Positions 1 through 8,663 of a stretch of DNA of 64,000 nucleotides are shown here, piece after piece. Each line of letters opens with the position of its first letter. Within the stretch, counting starts at the first letter, position 1. The translations under genes were made by a program, and so were the position numbers. Origin of the DNA: Prochlorococcus sp. AG-402-B19 (lineage in GTDB: Bacteria; Cyanobacteriota; Cyanobacteriia; PCC-6307; Cyanobiaceae); assembly GCA_003279615.1 (NCBI GenBank), contig QCHM01000004.1:62001-126000 (forward strand), read 5' to 3'. Under the pieces are notes generated by a model. The model did no database searches, was not told the DNA's origin, and was given only the letters and a program-made list of their open reading frames with translations.

Positions 1-215
1 TAGGCCCTGCTTCTGTTCTTACAATTCATAGGAGCCAAGGTAGTACTTTTGGAGAGGTTTTCATAACTTCTGATGTTTTTTGGCCTAAAGATCTTGAATT
101 TAGAAGACGTCTTCTTTACGTGGCTGTAAGTAGAGCAAGCAAAGGAGTATGGATTGTTGGCGACAACAAAAACAAAACAAATTTACCCCTTTTAAAGAAA
201 TTATTAATAGGTTAG
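1..215 (+). CDS. C-terminal end of a superfamily I DNA helicase (partial)
   Basis: The window opens inside this gene; the readable frame begins at base 3 and runs about 70 codons to a TAG at 213-215. Two helicase motifs are visible. The first is TIHRSQGSTFGEVF, a motif V-like stretch as in RecD and UvrD C-terminal domains. The second is LLYVAVSRASKGVWIV, the motif VI region. Both couple ATP hydrolysis to DNA movement in this superfamily. The gene converges on cobB with only 17 bases between stop codons. The N-terminal part is outside the window, so the subfamily (RecD-like or UvrD-like) cannot be decided. It is separate from the complete recD at 38.5-40.2 kb. Confidence 0.75.
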   Translation, partial: GPASVLTIHRSQGSTFGEVFITSDVFWPKDLEFRRRLLYVAVSRASKGVWIVGDNKNKTNLPLLKKLLIG

Positions 216-232
216 TCTTTATAAATCTATTT

Positions 233-1603
233 TTAAATAGACTTAATCTTGGAATAATTCATAACACTTTTTTTCCAATTATCTAGAATCTTAGGAGAGC
301 TTGCCCAATGAAGATGAATCCAGCTTGCATGAATTAAATGGTTGCAAAAACCTTCATTATTTATTTTAATATCCCATCCTTTTATATCCCATAAAGGATT
401 AAGTTCTGAATCGTTTTTTTCATTAAATATTTCCCAACGATGAAATTCATGTCCTATTAGTTTATTCCCAGGATTGGTAATAGGACTTTTATTTTTACTT
501 ATAGCTTCTCGATAACCAATCTTTAATTGTCCCTTTTTAGCCCTAAAAGGTAATATCCCTGCCATTTCATATTCTTTTCCTTCTAAATCAAATATACTTT
601 TCCCTAGAAGCATCATTCCTCCACATTCAGCATATATAGGAAACTTTTTTGCAAATAATTTTATTGACATCAAGCTAATTTTCGAATTACTCAATTGTTT
701 TGCATGATTCTCAGGAAAACCACCAGGGATTATTAATCCTCTAGCTTCGTGTGGGATCTGTTTATTTTCAAGAGGTTTCCAAGTGATAGTTGGCATCCCA
801 TTATTTTCTAATAATTCTTTTGTTTCCTGATATCTAAAATGAAAAGCTTCATCTTCAGCGATAGCAATAGGAAGAACTAAGCCTGACTCTTTCTTTTGTA
901 AGAATCCAATTGCATTATTATTAGACTTAGGAGGTAATAAAAGCTTTTTAAAACTTTCAATGTCTAAATAATTTTTTGCTATTGATGCCCATTTTTTAAC
1001 TTTCGTTTCTAAATCTATAACCTCATGAACTGGTGCTAAACCAAGATGCCTAGTTGAAAGATGTAGGTCTTCGCAATTAGGTAGGCAACCTAATGATTTT
1101 ATATTTATTTGATTTAGAACTTCCAATAAAATTTTTTTATGCCTAGAAGTTTGAACATTATTTAGAACAATTCCTTCAATCTTTAATTCCTTATCATGTT
1201 CTTTGAACCCTTTGATTAATGCAGCTAGTGACGCAGCCTTTCCTCTCGCATCAATAATAAGGACAATTGGAAGATCTAAAACCTTTGCTAATTCAGCTGT
1301 GCTTCCTTTTGAAGTACTGCCAATTCCATCGAATAACCCCATTACTCCTTCAACAAAAGAAAAATCTGTTAATCCTCCAAAGTGATTAAAACTTTCTTTT
1401 ATCCATTTCTCACCAGAAAGAATTAAATCTAGATTTCGACAAGCTTTGTTTGATACGGCAGTTAATTGTTGAGGGTCTAAATAGTCTGGCCCAACTTTAA
1501 AAGGTTGAACCGTTTTGCCTAAACTTTTTAACCAAGAAATCAAAAGAAGACTTAAAATTGTTTTTCCACTATTACTTGAAGTCGCAGAAATTATGCATGC
1601 CAT
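233..1603 (-). CDS. cobB: Cobyrinate a,c-diamide synthase
   Basis: This 456-residue enzyme amidates the a and c side chains of cobyrinic acid during (pseudo)cobalamin synthesis, using glutamine and ATP. The N-terminal half is a dethiobiotin-synthetase-like ATPase fold with the P-loop ATSSNSGKT at residues 7-15 and FVEGVMGLFDG downstream. The C-terminal half is a class I glutamine amidotransferase with the nucleophile elbow YAECGGMM (around residue 330) and the late histidine segment HASWIHLHW. Length is normal for the CobB/CbiA family. The start is an ATG, 15 bases after the opcA stop codon on the same strand, so the two are probably co-transcribed (zwf-opcA-cobB). Confidence 0.93.
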   Translation of the reverse strand: MACIISATSSNSGKTILSLLLISWLKSLGKTVQPFKVGPDYLDPQQLTAVSNKACRNLDLILSGEKWIKESFNHFGGLTDFSFVEGVMGLFDGIGSTSKGSTAELAKVLDLPIVLIIDARGKAASLAALIKGFKEHDKELKIEGIVLNNVQTSRHKKILLEVLNQINIKSLGCLPNCEDLHLSTRHLGLAPVHEVIDLETKVKKWASIAKNYLDIESFKKLLLPPKSNNNAIGFLQKKESGLVLPIAIAEDEAFHFRYQETKELLENNGMPTITWKPLENKQIPHEARGLIIPGGFPENHAKQLSNSKISLMSIKLFAKKFPIYAECGGMMLLGKSIFDLEGKEYEMAGILPFRAKKGQLKIGYREAISKNKSPITNPGNKLIGHEFHRWEIFNEKNDSELNPLWDIKGWDIKINNEGFCNHLIHASWIHLHWASSPKILDNWKKSVMNYSKIKSI

Positions 1604-1618
1604 TTATTAATTTTTTTT

Positions 1619-2923
1619 TTATGATTCATTAATTAAATTAAGCATCTCCATGGCTATTGGCGTCGCACTTGCAAGTAATGGACTCGTATTACCTCTGCTG
1701 CTAGAGAGTAAACGAGCAACATCATTTTCTAAAGTGCTTTTTTGAATAGGGACTACTTGCTCTATGAGCTCCATTCTTGCCATACCCCCAGCTTCTAATC
1801 TCATACATTCCCCAGATTCTGAGGCAAGAATTATACAAATATCATTTTTTTGCTTGTTTTTAGCTTTTGCAATTAATCTCAGTCCTACTATTTGACCAGG
1901 ATTAATGCTTGGCTTACCTATTGGTAAAGAAGTTAAGCTAACTGCTACAAGGATGTTATCAGGACGAATAAAATTTACTTTTACGAAATCTTTTTTTGAT
2001 AAGACGCAATTTTTAAGTTTCCAATTAAGGCGATCAGCAATCCATGCAGCGAGTAAGAGCCCTTGTACTGATTGAGAACCCTCAATATCAATATCAATTT
2101 TTTCTAAATTATCAAGAGCGTTTCTTCTTTGAAGGGGATCAAATACCATTGCCAATGTCTCTCTCCAACCTCTGAGACGAAGCCAATTTAGATCATTTAC
2201 AGCTTGTCCAGAATTAATTCTTTGAAGCATCAAATTCAGGCAGTCTTTTGGCTCTCCTAATGCAGTATCAATAATTAATCGTCGATTTGGTAGCGCAAGA
2301 GCATTAAGAAAGTCAGGGGCCTCATCAATTCTTCCATTCCACCATAACCAGGATGGAAGTTCATCTGGAACAAGAGTCTCAACGATTTCAAGTCCATCAT
2401 TAATTGCAGTCTTATTACCTCTTAAAACAATAACGTCGCCACATGCTGTTTTGCCTCCGCCTTCTTCAGGAAGTGGACAATATGCGGCTACTAAAGTCTC
2501 TAAATCATTCTTTTTTTCTATTGTAGGTGCAATTGTAATTAATCTTCTGGGTTGCAAATTACTAATTGAGGTGTCAATGTGTTGCCCTCTGAGGTCTTCT
2601 ACGTCTTTGGTTAATTCATCGCTTTTAATTGAAGATTGAACTTTAAAGTCAAGTGGGGAAGTGCTGTTAGGAAGATCTCCTTCTAAAATAATTTGTCTTG
2701 AAGCTTCTATAAGATCAATTCGTTGGCTCCCAACTATGGGACCAGATAGTTTTCCGCTTTTGACGAGTTTTTGCTCAATCCATGCTGGTTGCCAGATTAT
2801 CAAACAAAAAGTATTAGCTCCTTTATCCCCTCTCTGATCATGGGACCAGAGTTGATCAAGGTACGTGGGGATTTCAGATGGAGGTAGCTGAAGTGGTGTT
2901 TGAAGGGTTAATTGAGGAGACAT
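1619..2923 (-). CDS. opcA: Glucose-6-phosphate dehydrogenase assembly protein OpcA
   Basis: OpcA is a cyanobacterial/actinobacterial factor needed for oligomerisation and redox-linked activation of glucose-6-phosphate dehydrogenase. The 434-residue length and the N-terminal pattern (LTLQTPLQLPPSEIPTYLDQ) fit the family. It lies 37 bases downstream of zwf on the same strand, its classic neighbour in cyanobacteria, which is the strongest support for the call. No catalytic motif is expected. The ATG start is clear. Confidence 0.93.
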   Translation of the reverse strand: MSPQLTLQTPLQLPPSEIPTYLDQLWSHDQRGDKGANTFCLIIWQPAWIEQKLVKSGKLSGPIVGSQRIDLIEASRQIILEGDLPNSTSPLDFKVQSSIKSDELTKDVEDLRGQHIDTSISNLQPRRLITIAPTIEKKNDLETLVAAYCPLPEEGGGKTACGDVIVLRGNKTAINDGLEIVETLVPDELPSWLWWNGRIDEAPDFLNALALPNRRLIIDTALGEPKDCLNLMLQRINSGQAVNDLNWLRLRGWRETLAMVFDPLQRRNALDNLEKIDIDIEGSQSVQGLLLAAWIADRLNWKLKNCVLSKKDFVKVNFIRPDNILVAVSLTSLPIGKPSINPGQIVGLRLIAKAKNKQKNDICIILASESGECMRLEAGGMARMELIEQVVPIQKSTLENDVARLLSSSRGNTSPLLASATPIAMEMLNLINES

Positions 2924-2960
2924 CTATTTGATTTGAGTTAAAGATTTAGATTTAATTTTT

Positions 2961-4484
2961 TTAAGGTCTTCTCCATAAAAGTTGATCTTTGCCAATAAGT
3001 AAATCTGATTCAGTTGGTCCCCATGTCCTTGATTCATATTGATAAACAGGTAACTCCCATGGAGAGTCCTCAATTATCTCAAGAAGAGGAGTATATAAAC
3101 GCCAAGCAGCTTCTACTTCATCACTTCGGGTAAATAAGGTTGGATCTCCCAGCATTGCATCAGCAAGAAGTCTTACATACCCTTCATCTGAAGGCTCTCC
3201 AAAGGATTCGTCATAGGAAAACTCCATATTTACTGGTCTACTTCGCATACCAGAACCTGGAGATTTTACTTCAAAACTAAATTCAGCACCTTCATTGGGT
3301 TGAATTCTAAGAATTAATTGATTTGAAGTTGGACATCCTCCTGCTGCATCGAACAGATGTACGGGAGCTTCTCTGAAAGTTAGAACTACTTCACTCAGCC
3401 TTTTTGCTAGCCGCTTTCCTGTCCTTACATAAAAAGGTACTCCTTGCCATCTCCAATTATCTATGAATAGTTTCATTGCTACATATGTTTCTGTTGTGCT
3501 ATTTGGATTAACTCCTGGTTCTTCCCTATATCCAAGAAGAGGATATTCATTGCTACCTCCCCTTGAATACTGGCCTCTAACGCAGCATTCCCAGGGTTTC
3601 TCTTCATTAGCAAGCTTAACTGCTTGAAGGACTTTGGCCTTTTCATTCCTTATAGCTTCAGGATCAAAATGCCCTGGTGGTTCCATTGCAGTTAATGCAA
3701 GCATTTGAGTAAGATGATTTTGAACCATGTCTCTTAAAGCCCCTGAAGATTCATAATATCCAGCTCGATCTTCGACACCAACTGTCTCGGAACTAGTAAT
3801 TTGAACACTTGAGATATAATTTCTATTCCAGATTGGTTCAAAAATAGTATTGGCAAATCTAAGAACAAGAATATTTTGAACAGTTTCCTTGCCTAGATAA
3901 TGATCTATTCGAAATATCTGACTTTCTTGGGCACAACTTTGAACTAGGGAATTTAGTGACTGGGCACTGTTGAAGTCTCTTCCGAAAGGTTTTTCAATGA
4001 CAACCCTACTTCGTTTGGGATCTTTTAATAATCCAGCTGCAGCTAAAGCTCTACAACCACTTCCATAGAACTTCGGAGAAACTGAAAGGTAAAATGTTCT
4101 ATTACCGTGAGTTGCTCTTAATTTATCAATTACTTCAAGTCTTTTACCAAGTTTTACTAGGTGATCTGGTTGTTGGAGATCTACAGGTTCATAGAAAAGA
4201 TTTTGCGAAAATAATTCCCATTCTTTTGGACTATCTTTTATTTGGGAAGAAAGAGCATCTTCCATCTTCTCTTTAAATATCTCATCAGTCCAAGGTCTTC
4301 TAGCACAGCCTAAAACAGCAAATTCACTTGGCAATCTTCTTTGTTTAAAGAGCTCAAATAAGGCAGGAACAAGTTTCCTATGTGTTAAATCTCCAGAAGC
4401 CCCAAAAATAATCAGGCATTGAGGAGGAACCACTCGCTCTTGGCGAAGCCCAATTCTCAATGGGTTTGTTACTGGCATGCTCAT
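2961..4484 (-). CDS. zwf: Glucose-6-phosphate 1-dehydrogenase
   Basis: This enzyme oxidises glucose-6-phosphate with NADP+ and starts the oxidative pentose phosphate pathway, the main NADPH source at night in cyanobacteria. The nucleotide-binding segment IFGASGDLTHRKLVPALF is near the N terminus and the active-site signature RIDHYLGKE is present. The frame could begin at a TTG at 4502, but I chose the ATG at 4484: an AAGGA ribosome-binding site lies eight bases upstream (4493-4497, minus strand) and family N termini begin close to MxxTNPLR. That gives 507 residues. A further ATG two codons in (4478) is possible. It sits upstream of opcA and downstream of petH. Confidence 0.96.
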   Translation of the reverse strand: MSMPVTNPLRIGLRQERVVPPQCLIIFGASGDLTHRKLVPALFELFKQRRLPSEFAVLGCARRPWTDEIFKEKMEDALSSQIKDSPKEWELFSQNLFYEPVDLQQPDHLVKLGKRLEVIDKLRATHGNRTFYLSVSPKFYGSGCRALAAAGLLKDPKRSRVVIEKPFGRDFNSAQSLNSLVQSCAQESQIFRIDHYLGKETVQNILVLRFANTIFEPIWNRNYISSVQITSSETVGVEDRAGYYESSGALRDMVQNHLTQMLALTAMEPPGHFDPEAIRNEKAKVLQAVKLANEEKPWECCVRGQYSRGGSNEYPLLGYREEPGVNPNSTTETYVAMKLFIDNWRWQGVPFYVRTGKRLAKRLSEVVLTFREAPVHLFDAAGGCPTSNQLILRIQPNEGAEFSFEVKSPGSGMRSRPVNMEFSYDESFGEPSDEGYVRLLADAMLGDPTLFTRSDEVEAAWRLYTPLLEIIEDSPWELPVYQYESRTWGPTESDLLIGKDQLLWRRP

Positions 4485-4492
4485 TAATACTT

Positions 4493-4497
4493 TCCTT
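4493..4497 (-). promoter_or_regulatory. Ribosome-binding site that fixes the zwf start
   Basis: Read on the minus strand these bases are AAGGA, eight bases before the ATG at 4484. The motif lies inside the alternative, longer reading frame that starts with TTG at 4502, so it argues for the shorter protein. Confidence 0.6.
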
Positions 4498-4509
4498 GCC
4501 AATCAAATA

Positions 4510-4535
4510 AGAACTATTTAATCAAAATAGGTTCT
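4510..4535 (-). promoter_or_regulatory. Hairpin in the petH-zwf spacer
   Basis: AGAAC at 4510-4514 pairs with GTTCT at 4531-4535, and TATT at 4515-4518 pairs with AATA at 4526-4529, leaving one bulged G and a 7-base loop. It sits 12 bases upstream of the zwf ribosome-binding site. No T-run follows on the minus strand, so it is not a standard terminator; an mRNA leader or processing structure is possible. Confidence 0.3.
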
Positions 4536-4658
4536 AATTATATAACCACTTTTTGGTGATGGAAAAATTAGAAAAATTATGATTTTGATTGATTAAATAT
4601 AGAAAAAATATTTGGAAAAGTAATTAATAATTATGGCTTTCAATACTTTTTTCTTTAT

Positions 4659-5801
4659 TTAGTAGGTCTCAGCATGCCATCTACCTGCTTTTCTTAGTTT
4701 AGGTCTAAGTTCAGACCAATCTAAACCTTTTGCAGCAGCAGCGGTTGTCATCGCCTCATCTATTCCTGGTTCCATACCTTTTAATCCACATAAGTAAATA
4801 TGAGTTTTAGGATTCTCAATCATGTTGAAAATTTCTTCTGCATATTCAAGTACTCTGTCTTGTATATACATTCTACCTCCTTTGCTATTCTGCTGTTCCC
4901 TGCTGATTGCTTTTGTATATCTAAGATTTTCAGGGAATTTTGATTTGTAGTGTTCAAAATCATCATCGTAAAGCAAGTTTGCTGTTTTAGGTGCACCCAT
5001 AAACAACCAAGCTTTACCTTTGAAATTCCACTGATGTTTTTCTATTTCAGTAGGTTCAAACATTCTTCTTAGATATGCCCTCATTGGAGCTATGCCAGTA
5101 CCAGTAGCAAGCATAATTATGTTGGAATCTTCTTCTTCTGGAAGAAGCATTTCTTTGCCAACTGGCCCGCTAATTTTTACTTTGTCACCAGGGGCTAAAT
5201 TACATAAATAAGTTGAGCAAACACCATTTATTGTTTCGCCATCTTTTTCATATTGAAGTTGGCGCACACATAAAGAAAGTGTATTTCCAGCAAAGTTATC
5301 ACCATACCTTGTGCTTGCAATTGAATATAGTCTTGGCCTATGCGGCTTACCTTTTGCGTCTTCGCCTGCTGCTAGTATTCCGCAACTTTGCCCTTCAACG
5401 TATTTAAATTCAGGATCGCCTCCTGATAGATCAAAAGTTATGTGTTGAACTTTTCCAATTGCTCCTTCTTTGAGTGCCGAATAATTTTCAGTTACAGTTC
5501 CTGTAAAAGGTGCTTTCGGTTTGTAGGTGTTTACTGGGACATCCGCATGTGGTTTTTTAGCAGGGGCAGAAGCTGAAGTTTTAGCAGGAGAAGAAGTTAC
5601 GGGCTTCTTAGGGGCAGCAGGTTTAACAGGAGCTGAAGTTTTTGGAGGTGTAGCTGCCTTAATATTTTCGCTTAGAGCATTTTTACCAGTTCGCAAAATT
5701 GCACCAAAGGAATATTGCCTACGTATTAGATAGAAAAAACCAATGATGATAGGAATATGTGCAAGTCCTCCAATAACTACCTTTGTCTCTGAGTAAGCCA
5801 T
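4659..5801 (-). CDS. petH: Ferredoxin-NADP+ reductase with hydrophobic N-terminal segment
   Basis: PetH passes electrons from ferredoxin to NADP+ at the end of linear photosynthetic electron flow. The 380-residue protein has three parts. Residues about 9-25 (VIGGLAHIPIIIGFFYLI) are hydrophobic and look membrane-associated. Residues about 45-90 form a Pro/Ala/Lys-rich linker. The rest is the catalytic FNR unit, with the FAD motif RPRLYSIAST, the segment GVCSTYLCNL, the NADP-binding motif LATGTGIAPMR and the C-terminal WHAETY. In phycobilisome-bearing cyanobacteria the N-terminal position carries a CpcD-like linker domain; I see none here, in keeping with an organism lacking phycobilisomes. The ATG start is clear. 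Confidence 0.95.
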   Translation of the reverse strand: MAYSETKVVIGGLAHIPIIIGFFYLIRRQYSFGAILRTGKNALSENIKAATPPKTSAPVKPAAPKKPVTSSPAKTSASAPAKKPHADVPVNTYKPKAPFTGTVTENYSALKEGAIGKVQHITFDLSGGDPEFKYVEGQSCGILAAGEDAKGKPHRPRLYSIASTRYGDNFAGNTLSLCVRQLQYEKDGETINGVCSTYLCNLAPGDKVKISGPVGKEMLLPEEEDSNIIMLATGTGIAPMRAYLRRMFEPTEIEKHQWNFKGKAWLFMGAPKTANLLYDDDFEHYKSKFPENLRYTKAISREQQNSKGGRMYIQDRVLEYAEEIFNMIENPKTHIYLCGLKGMEPGIDEAMTTAAAAKGLDWSELRPKLRKAGRWHAETY

Positions 5802-6119
5802 AAAAACTTAAATTTAGAACCTGAGATTACCAATAAGAGGTAACTTTAAGCTGATTTATCTTGATATTACTAATATATTGGTTCACTTTTTGAGACCGTC
5901 ACAAGACCATTTATATTTTTATATTGTTTTATTTTACTGGGTTTTTACCGATTCAATTTTTCTTAGCCGGCTAAATATTATTTTTTCAACAGAATTTTTT
6001 GTAATGCTGTAATTAAAAAAGCTATAAAAAAAACTATCGAATTTTTAACAAATTAAAAATTCCCATAAAGGGTTTTTCCTTGATAGAAAGATTAAAAAAA
6101 CTAAAGATAATTCTTTTTA
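5802..6119. other. Gene-free spacer upstream of petH
   Basis: About 318 AT-rich bases lie between petH and the tRNA-Glu gene. I see no open frame of note. It should hold the petH promoter. One perfect 12-base palindrome, TTAGCCGGCTAA, stands out at 5963-5974 in otherwise AT-rich sequence. Confidence 0.6.
5963..5974. promoter_or_regulatory. 12-base palindrome upstream of petH
   Basis: TTAGCCGGCTAA is a perfect inverted repeat about 160 bases upstream of the petH start. Its GC core contrasts with the surrounding sequence. It could be an operator for a dimeric regulator, but I recognise no specific consensus. Confidence 0.25.
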
Positions 6120-6192
6120 TAGCCCCAAGGGGATTCGAACCCCTGTCGCCTCCGTGAAAGGGAGGTGTCCTAGGCCTCTAGACGATGGGGCC
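6120..6192 (-). tRNA. tRNA-Glu (anticodon TTC)
   Basis: On the minus strand the sequence folds into a full cloverleaf of 73 bases. The acceptor stem GGCCCCA pairs with TGGGGCT (one G-U at the end), the discriminator is A, the anticodon stem CCTCC/GGAGG encloses the loop CTTTCAC with anticodon TTC, and the T arm contains GGTTCGAATCC. CCA is not encoded. In cyanobacteria charged tRNA-Glu also supplies 5-aminolevulinate for chlorophyll synthesis. Confidence 0.97.
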
Positions 6193-6241
6193 AGATGAAG
6201 TGATAGATCACCAAAGAAGTGAAATCAATCACAAATGAAAG

Positions 6242-7399
6242 TTACGGGCCAGACTTGCCACTCGTCAAGACTTCTTGATCCTTCTTTTGACCTCGCCATA
6301 CAGGAACGGTGAAATAGAAGCATGCACCTTCTGTTGGTTTAGAAACAACCCAGATCTTTCCTCCATGGACTTCAACAATTCTTCTACAAACTGAAAGACC
6401 AATGCCAAAGCCGATTGTCTCTTCGGAAGTTTGTGGAAGTCTTACTCTATCGACAAATATTCTTTGTTGTTCTTCTGGAGGTATACCAGGCCCATTATCT
6501 CGAACTATCACTTCAACCCATTGGTTTGTTCTGTGAAGCATTGTTATAAAAATCTCACCTTCGTCCTCGGAAAATTTCAAAGCATTTTCTATGAGATTCA
6601 ACAAAACTTGCATCATTCTTCTTTGATCTGCAAAAACAGAGGGTAAATCAGCTGGTATATCAGTATTTATTTTTATTTTGCGGTTAAGCCATAGTTTTTC
6701 TAGTTCAAGAATCGCTTCGGCGGATATATTTGCAAGATCAATTTTTTGAGGATTAAATAAAGTTTCCCAGCGCGTACTCCCAACTTCTAATAAGTCCTTC
6801 GAAAGCAACTCAATTTCTTCTAGTCTTCTCTTAAGGACCTCTTGAAATTTAGTCATACTGATTTGACCTAGCTTTTGACTTTGAAGAGCTAAACCAGCTG
6901 CAGTTAAAGGAGTTCTCAATTCATGAGCAACCATTCTTAGTAGACTTTCTTGAGAATGTATTTTATTGGTAAGTGTCTCGTTTTCTTGACGAAGAACTAG
7001 AAGATCATCCTCTAGAAGAAGTTCTTTTTGTGTTTGGTTTGATTCGATTGTTTTAGGTCTAAGACTTACTCCGATGCCATTAATTAGCCTTTCATGCTGC
7101 CATCTTGGAAGCCAGGTTTTAACTTGCTCAAGTATCGAACTTCCAGCAAAGATTTGCTTAGGATACGGTTCTAGTTTTATCAAAGCAGGTATTGCTACTA
7201 ATCTGTATAACTCAAGTAATTCTGGGTTCTCACATGGATCTGACAATTCAAGAGTAACGGTAAAGCCACAATCTTCATCTTCTAAATAATCAATTAACGA
7301 GCGAATATCTCCCCTAGAGAGATGGTGACGAGATGCCACTAGCAACAGCTTTAACTGCCGTCTATCGTTAGCTTCGGCACTATTCACAGTGACGAGCAA
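6242..7399 (-). CDS. sasA: Adaptive-response sensory histidine kinase SasA
   Basis: SasA binds KaiC through an N-terminal KaiB-like thioredoxin fold and passes the circadian signal to the response regulator RpaA. The 385 residues show the KaiB-like domain at about 15-105, a short coiled linker, a HisKA dimerisation domain with the phosphorylation box [13 protein letters not shown], and a HATPase domain with the N box ([12 protein letters not shown]), DNGPGIP and [18 protein letters not shown]. The start is uncertain: the longest frame uses TTG at 7399, and a GTG four codons later (7387) is equally possible. Neither has an obvious ribosome-binding site. KaiABC genes are not in this window. Confidence 0.93.
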   Translation of the reverse strand: MLVTVNSAEANDRRQLKLLLVASRHHLSRGDIRSLIDYLEDEDCGFTVTLELSDPCENPELLELYRLVAIPALIKLEPYPKQIFAGSSILEQVKTWLPRWQHERLINGIGVSLRPKTIESNQTQKELLLEDDLLVLRQENETLTNKIHSQESLLRMVAHELRTPLTAAGLALQSQKLGQISMTKFQEVLKRRLEEIELLSKDLLEVGSTRWETLFNPQKIDLANISAEAILELEKLWLNRKIKINTDIPADLPSVFADQRRMMQVLLNLIENALKFSEDEGEIFITMLHRTNQWVEVIVRDNGPGIPPEEQQRIFVDRVRLPQTSEETIGFGIGLSVCRRIVEVHGGKIWVVSKPTEGACFYFTVPVWRGQKKDQEVLTSGKSGP

Positions 7400-7494
7400 T
7401 TTAAATAATTACGCATACCTTAAGGTAATGAGACTCATTTTAGGTATTAGCTAATAATTAAGTGAATACTTTTTAAATCTTTCGATCCCAGTAA

Positions 7495-8052
7495 ATGGCT
7501 ATTTCTTATTCACCTGGTATTGGGAAAAGTAAAAACTGTTCAGTAGGTATTGACAGACTAAGAATTGATTTTGATAGTAATTTGAGACGATGGTTTGGTA
7601 GGAATATTGGATTGTGGTTTTCTAGAAGACAATATTTTTTTGATGAAGAAAAGGCGATTAATCTGGAAATGTATATTGATGTAGCAAAGTTACATCAAAT
7701 CGAATCTGAATTTGAAAGCTATAGATTTAAGTGGTGGTGTGAAGATGAGAATGATTTCTTTATAAAAAGACCAACTTATAAAAGTAAAGGAGAAATTACT
7801 GCTCGAATCGAAGGCCATCAATTAATTCGAGATTGTTCTTATCTATCTGATTCTGGAGGTATATCAAATATAAGACAAGTTGACGAGCATGAATTGATTT
7901 TTGAGACTAACTATGATAATTGGCATGTATTAGAACATACTCGCTTAATAGATCAGGATAAATTCAGATCAAGAACTATTTATAGTTGGTTTAAGGATAA
8001 GTTGAAGATAGTTGAAAACCATCATGAAATAAGGATTAAGAATCCCAACTGA
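7495..8052 (+). CDS. CpcS/CpeS-family phycobilin lyase-like protein
   Basis: The 185-residue protein shows the pattern of the CpcS/CpeS lipocalin-fold bilin lyases, which attach phycobilins to cysteines of phycobiliproteins. An early GLWFSRRQYFF matches the family's GxWxSxRT segment. The later ELIFETNYDNWHVLEHTRL followed by RSRTIYSW matches the family's T-x-Y...E-x-x...R-x-R block. I see this resemblance by eye only. An extra N-terminal stretch of about 35 residues precedes the lyase-like part. No phycobiliprotein gene is nearby. It diverges from sasA with a 95-base spacer. Confidence 0.55.
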   Translation: MAISYSPGIGKSKNCSVGIDRLRIDFDSNLRRWFGRNIGLWFSRRQYFFDEEKAINLEMYIDVAKLHQIESEFESYRFKWWCEDENDFFIKRPTYKSKGEITARIEGHQLIRDCSYLSDSGGISNIRQVDEHELIFETNYDNWHVLEHTRLIDQDKFRSRTIYSWFKDKLKIVENHHEIRIKNPN

Positions 8053-8089
8053 CTATTTTAAAAACTCTTTTTGGCTGGACCTTAATAGA

Positions 8090-8107
8090 ATATTATATAT
8101 ATAATAT
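8090..8107. repeat. 18-base AT-only perfect palindrome
   Basis: ATATTATATATATAATAT is a perfect inverted repeat in the spacer between the lyase-like gene and the lipoprotein gene. It overlaps plausible -10 sequences, so it may be part of the lipoprotein promoter, but AT-only palindromes also arise by chance in this genome. Confidence 0.3.
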
Positions 8108-8169
8108 GCTAGTGAAAATTTATTTTTTATAAATTTTTCCTGCATAAGATCTTTATGGACTAACAGCAC

Positions 8170-8631
8170 TTGAGGAATATAAAAAAATCTCCAAGAAAAA
8201 ATATCTTGGCCATTTCCATTTTTATCTGTTCAATACTTTTATCAAGTTGTAAGAACTCAGTAAGTTCAGAGTCTAGTCAAAGTAATGTTAGCTCTATCAA
8301 TAATGAGATTAAGTTTATTCCAGCTAGTAAAGAACAAATGAATTTGTATAGGCAGATTGGTGTTAGCTATCTATGTCTTGCAAGGCAAGCTAAGGTTGAG
8401 TTCCCTCAGGCAATTTCAATAGCCTCAAATAATTTTGTTTTATTAGTTTCAAAAAAACATGGCGGTCTTATAGAAGAAATAGGAGATAAAAAATTGACAA
8501 ATGATCAAATTTATCAAGGATCTTATTTGCAATTACTTGAGGGAGCTATCCAACTTTGCCCCGATCAGGTTCCTGAAGAAGATAAGACTAAATTTTCACA
8601 AGCTTTGGAAAAACTTAATCAAAAGGAATAA
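8170..8631 (+). CDS. Predicted lipoprotein of unknown function
   Basis: The protein has 153 residues and starts with TTG. It has a basic N terminus, a hydrophobic stretch and a lipobox LSSC with the lipidation cysteine at residue 27, followed by a Ser/Asn-rich linker, so it should be exported and anchored to a membrane. The mature part is soluble, with two cysteines (in SYLCLARQ and IQLCPDQ) that could form a disulfide. I do not recognise a family. It lies 32 bases upstream of pepN on the same strand. Confidence 0.75.
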   Translation: MRNIKKSPRKNILAISIFICSILLSSCKNSVSSESSQSNVSSINNEIKFIPASKEQMNLYRQIGVSYLCLARQAKVEFPQAISIASNNFVLLVSKKHGGLIEEIGDKKLTNDQIYQGSYLQLLEGAIQLCPDQVPEEDKTKFSQALEKLNQKE

Positions 8632-8663
8632 ATTTAACTTTATGAATTTTTTATTAATTTAAT

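Noticed and set aside
1203-1385. 60-codon plus-strand frame inside cobB
   Set aside because: It lies wholly antisense to a well-supported gene, and its residue mix is a reverse-complement by-product.
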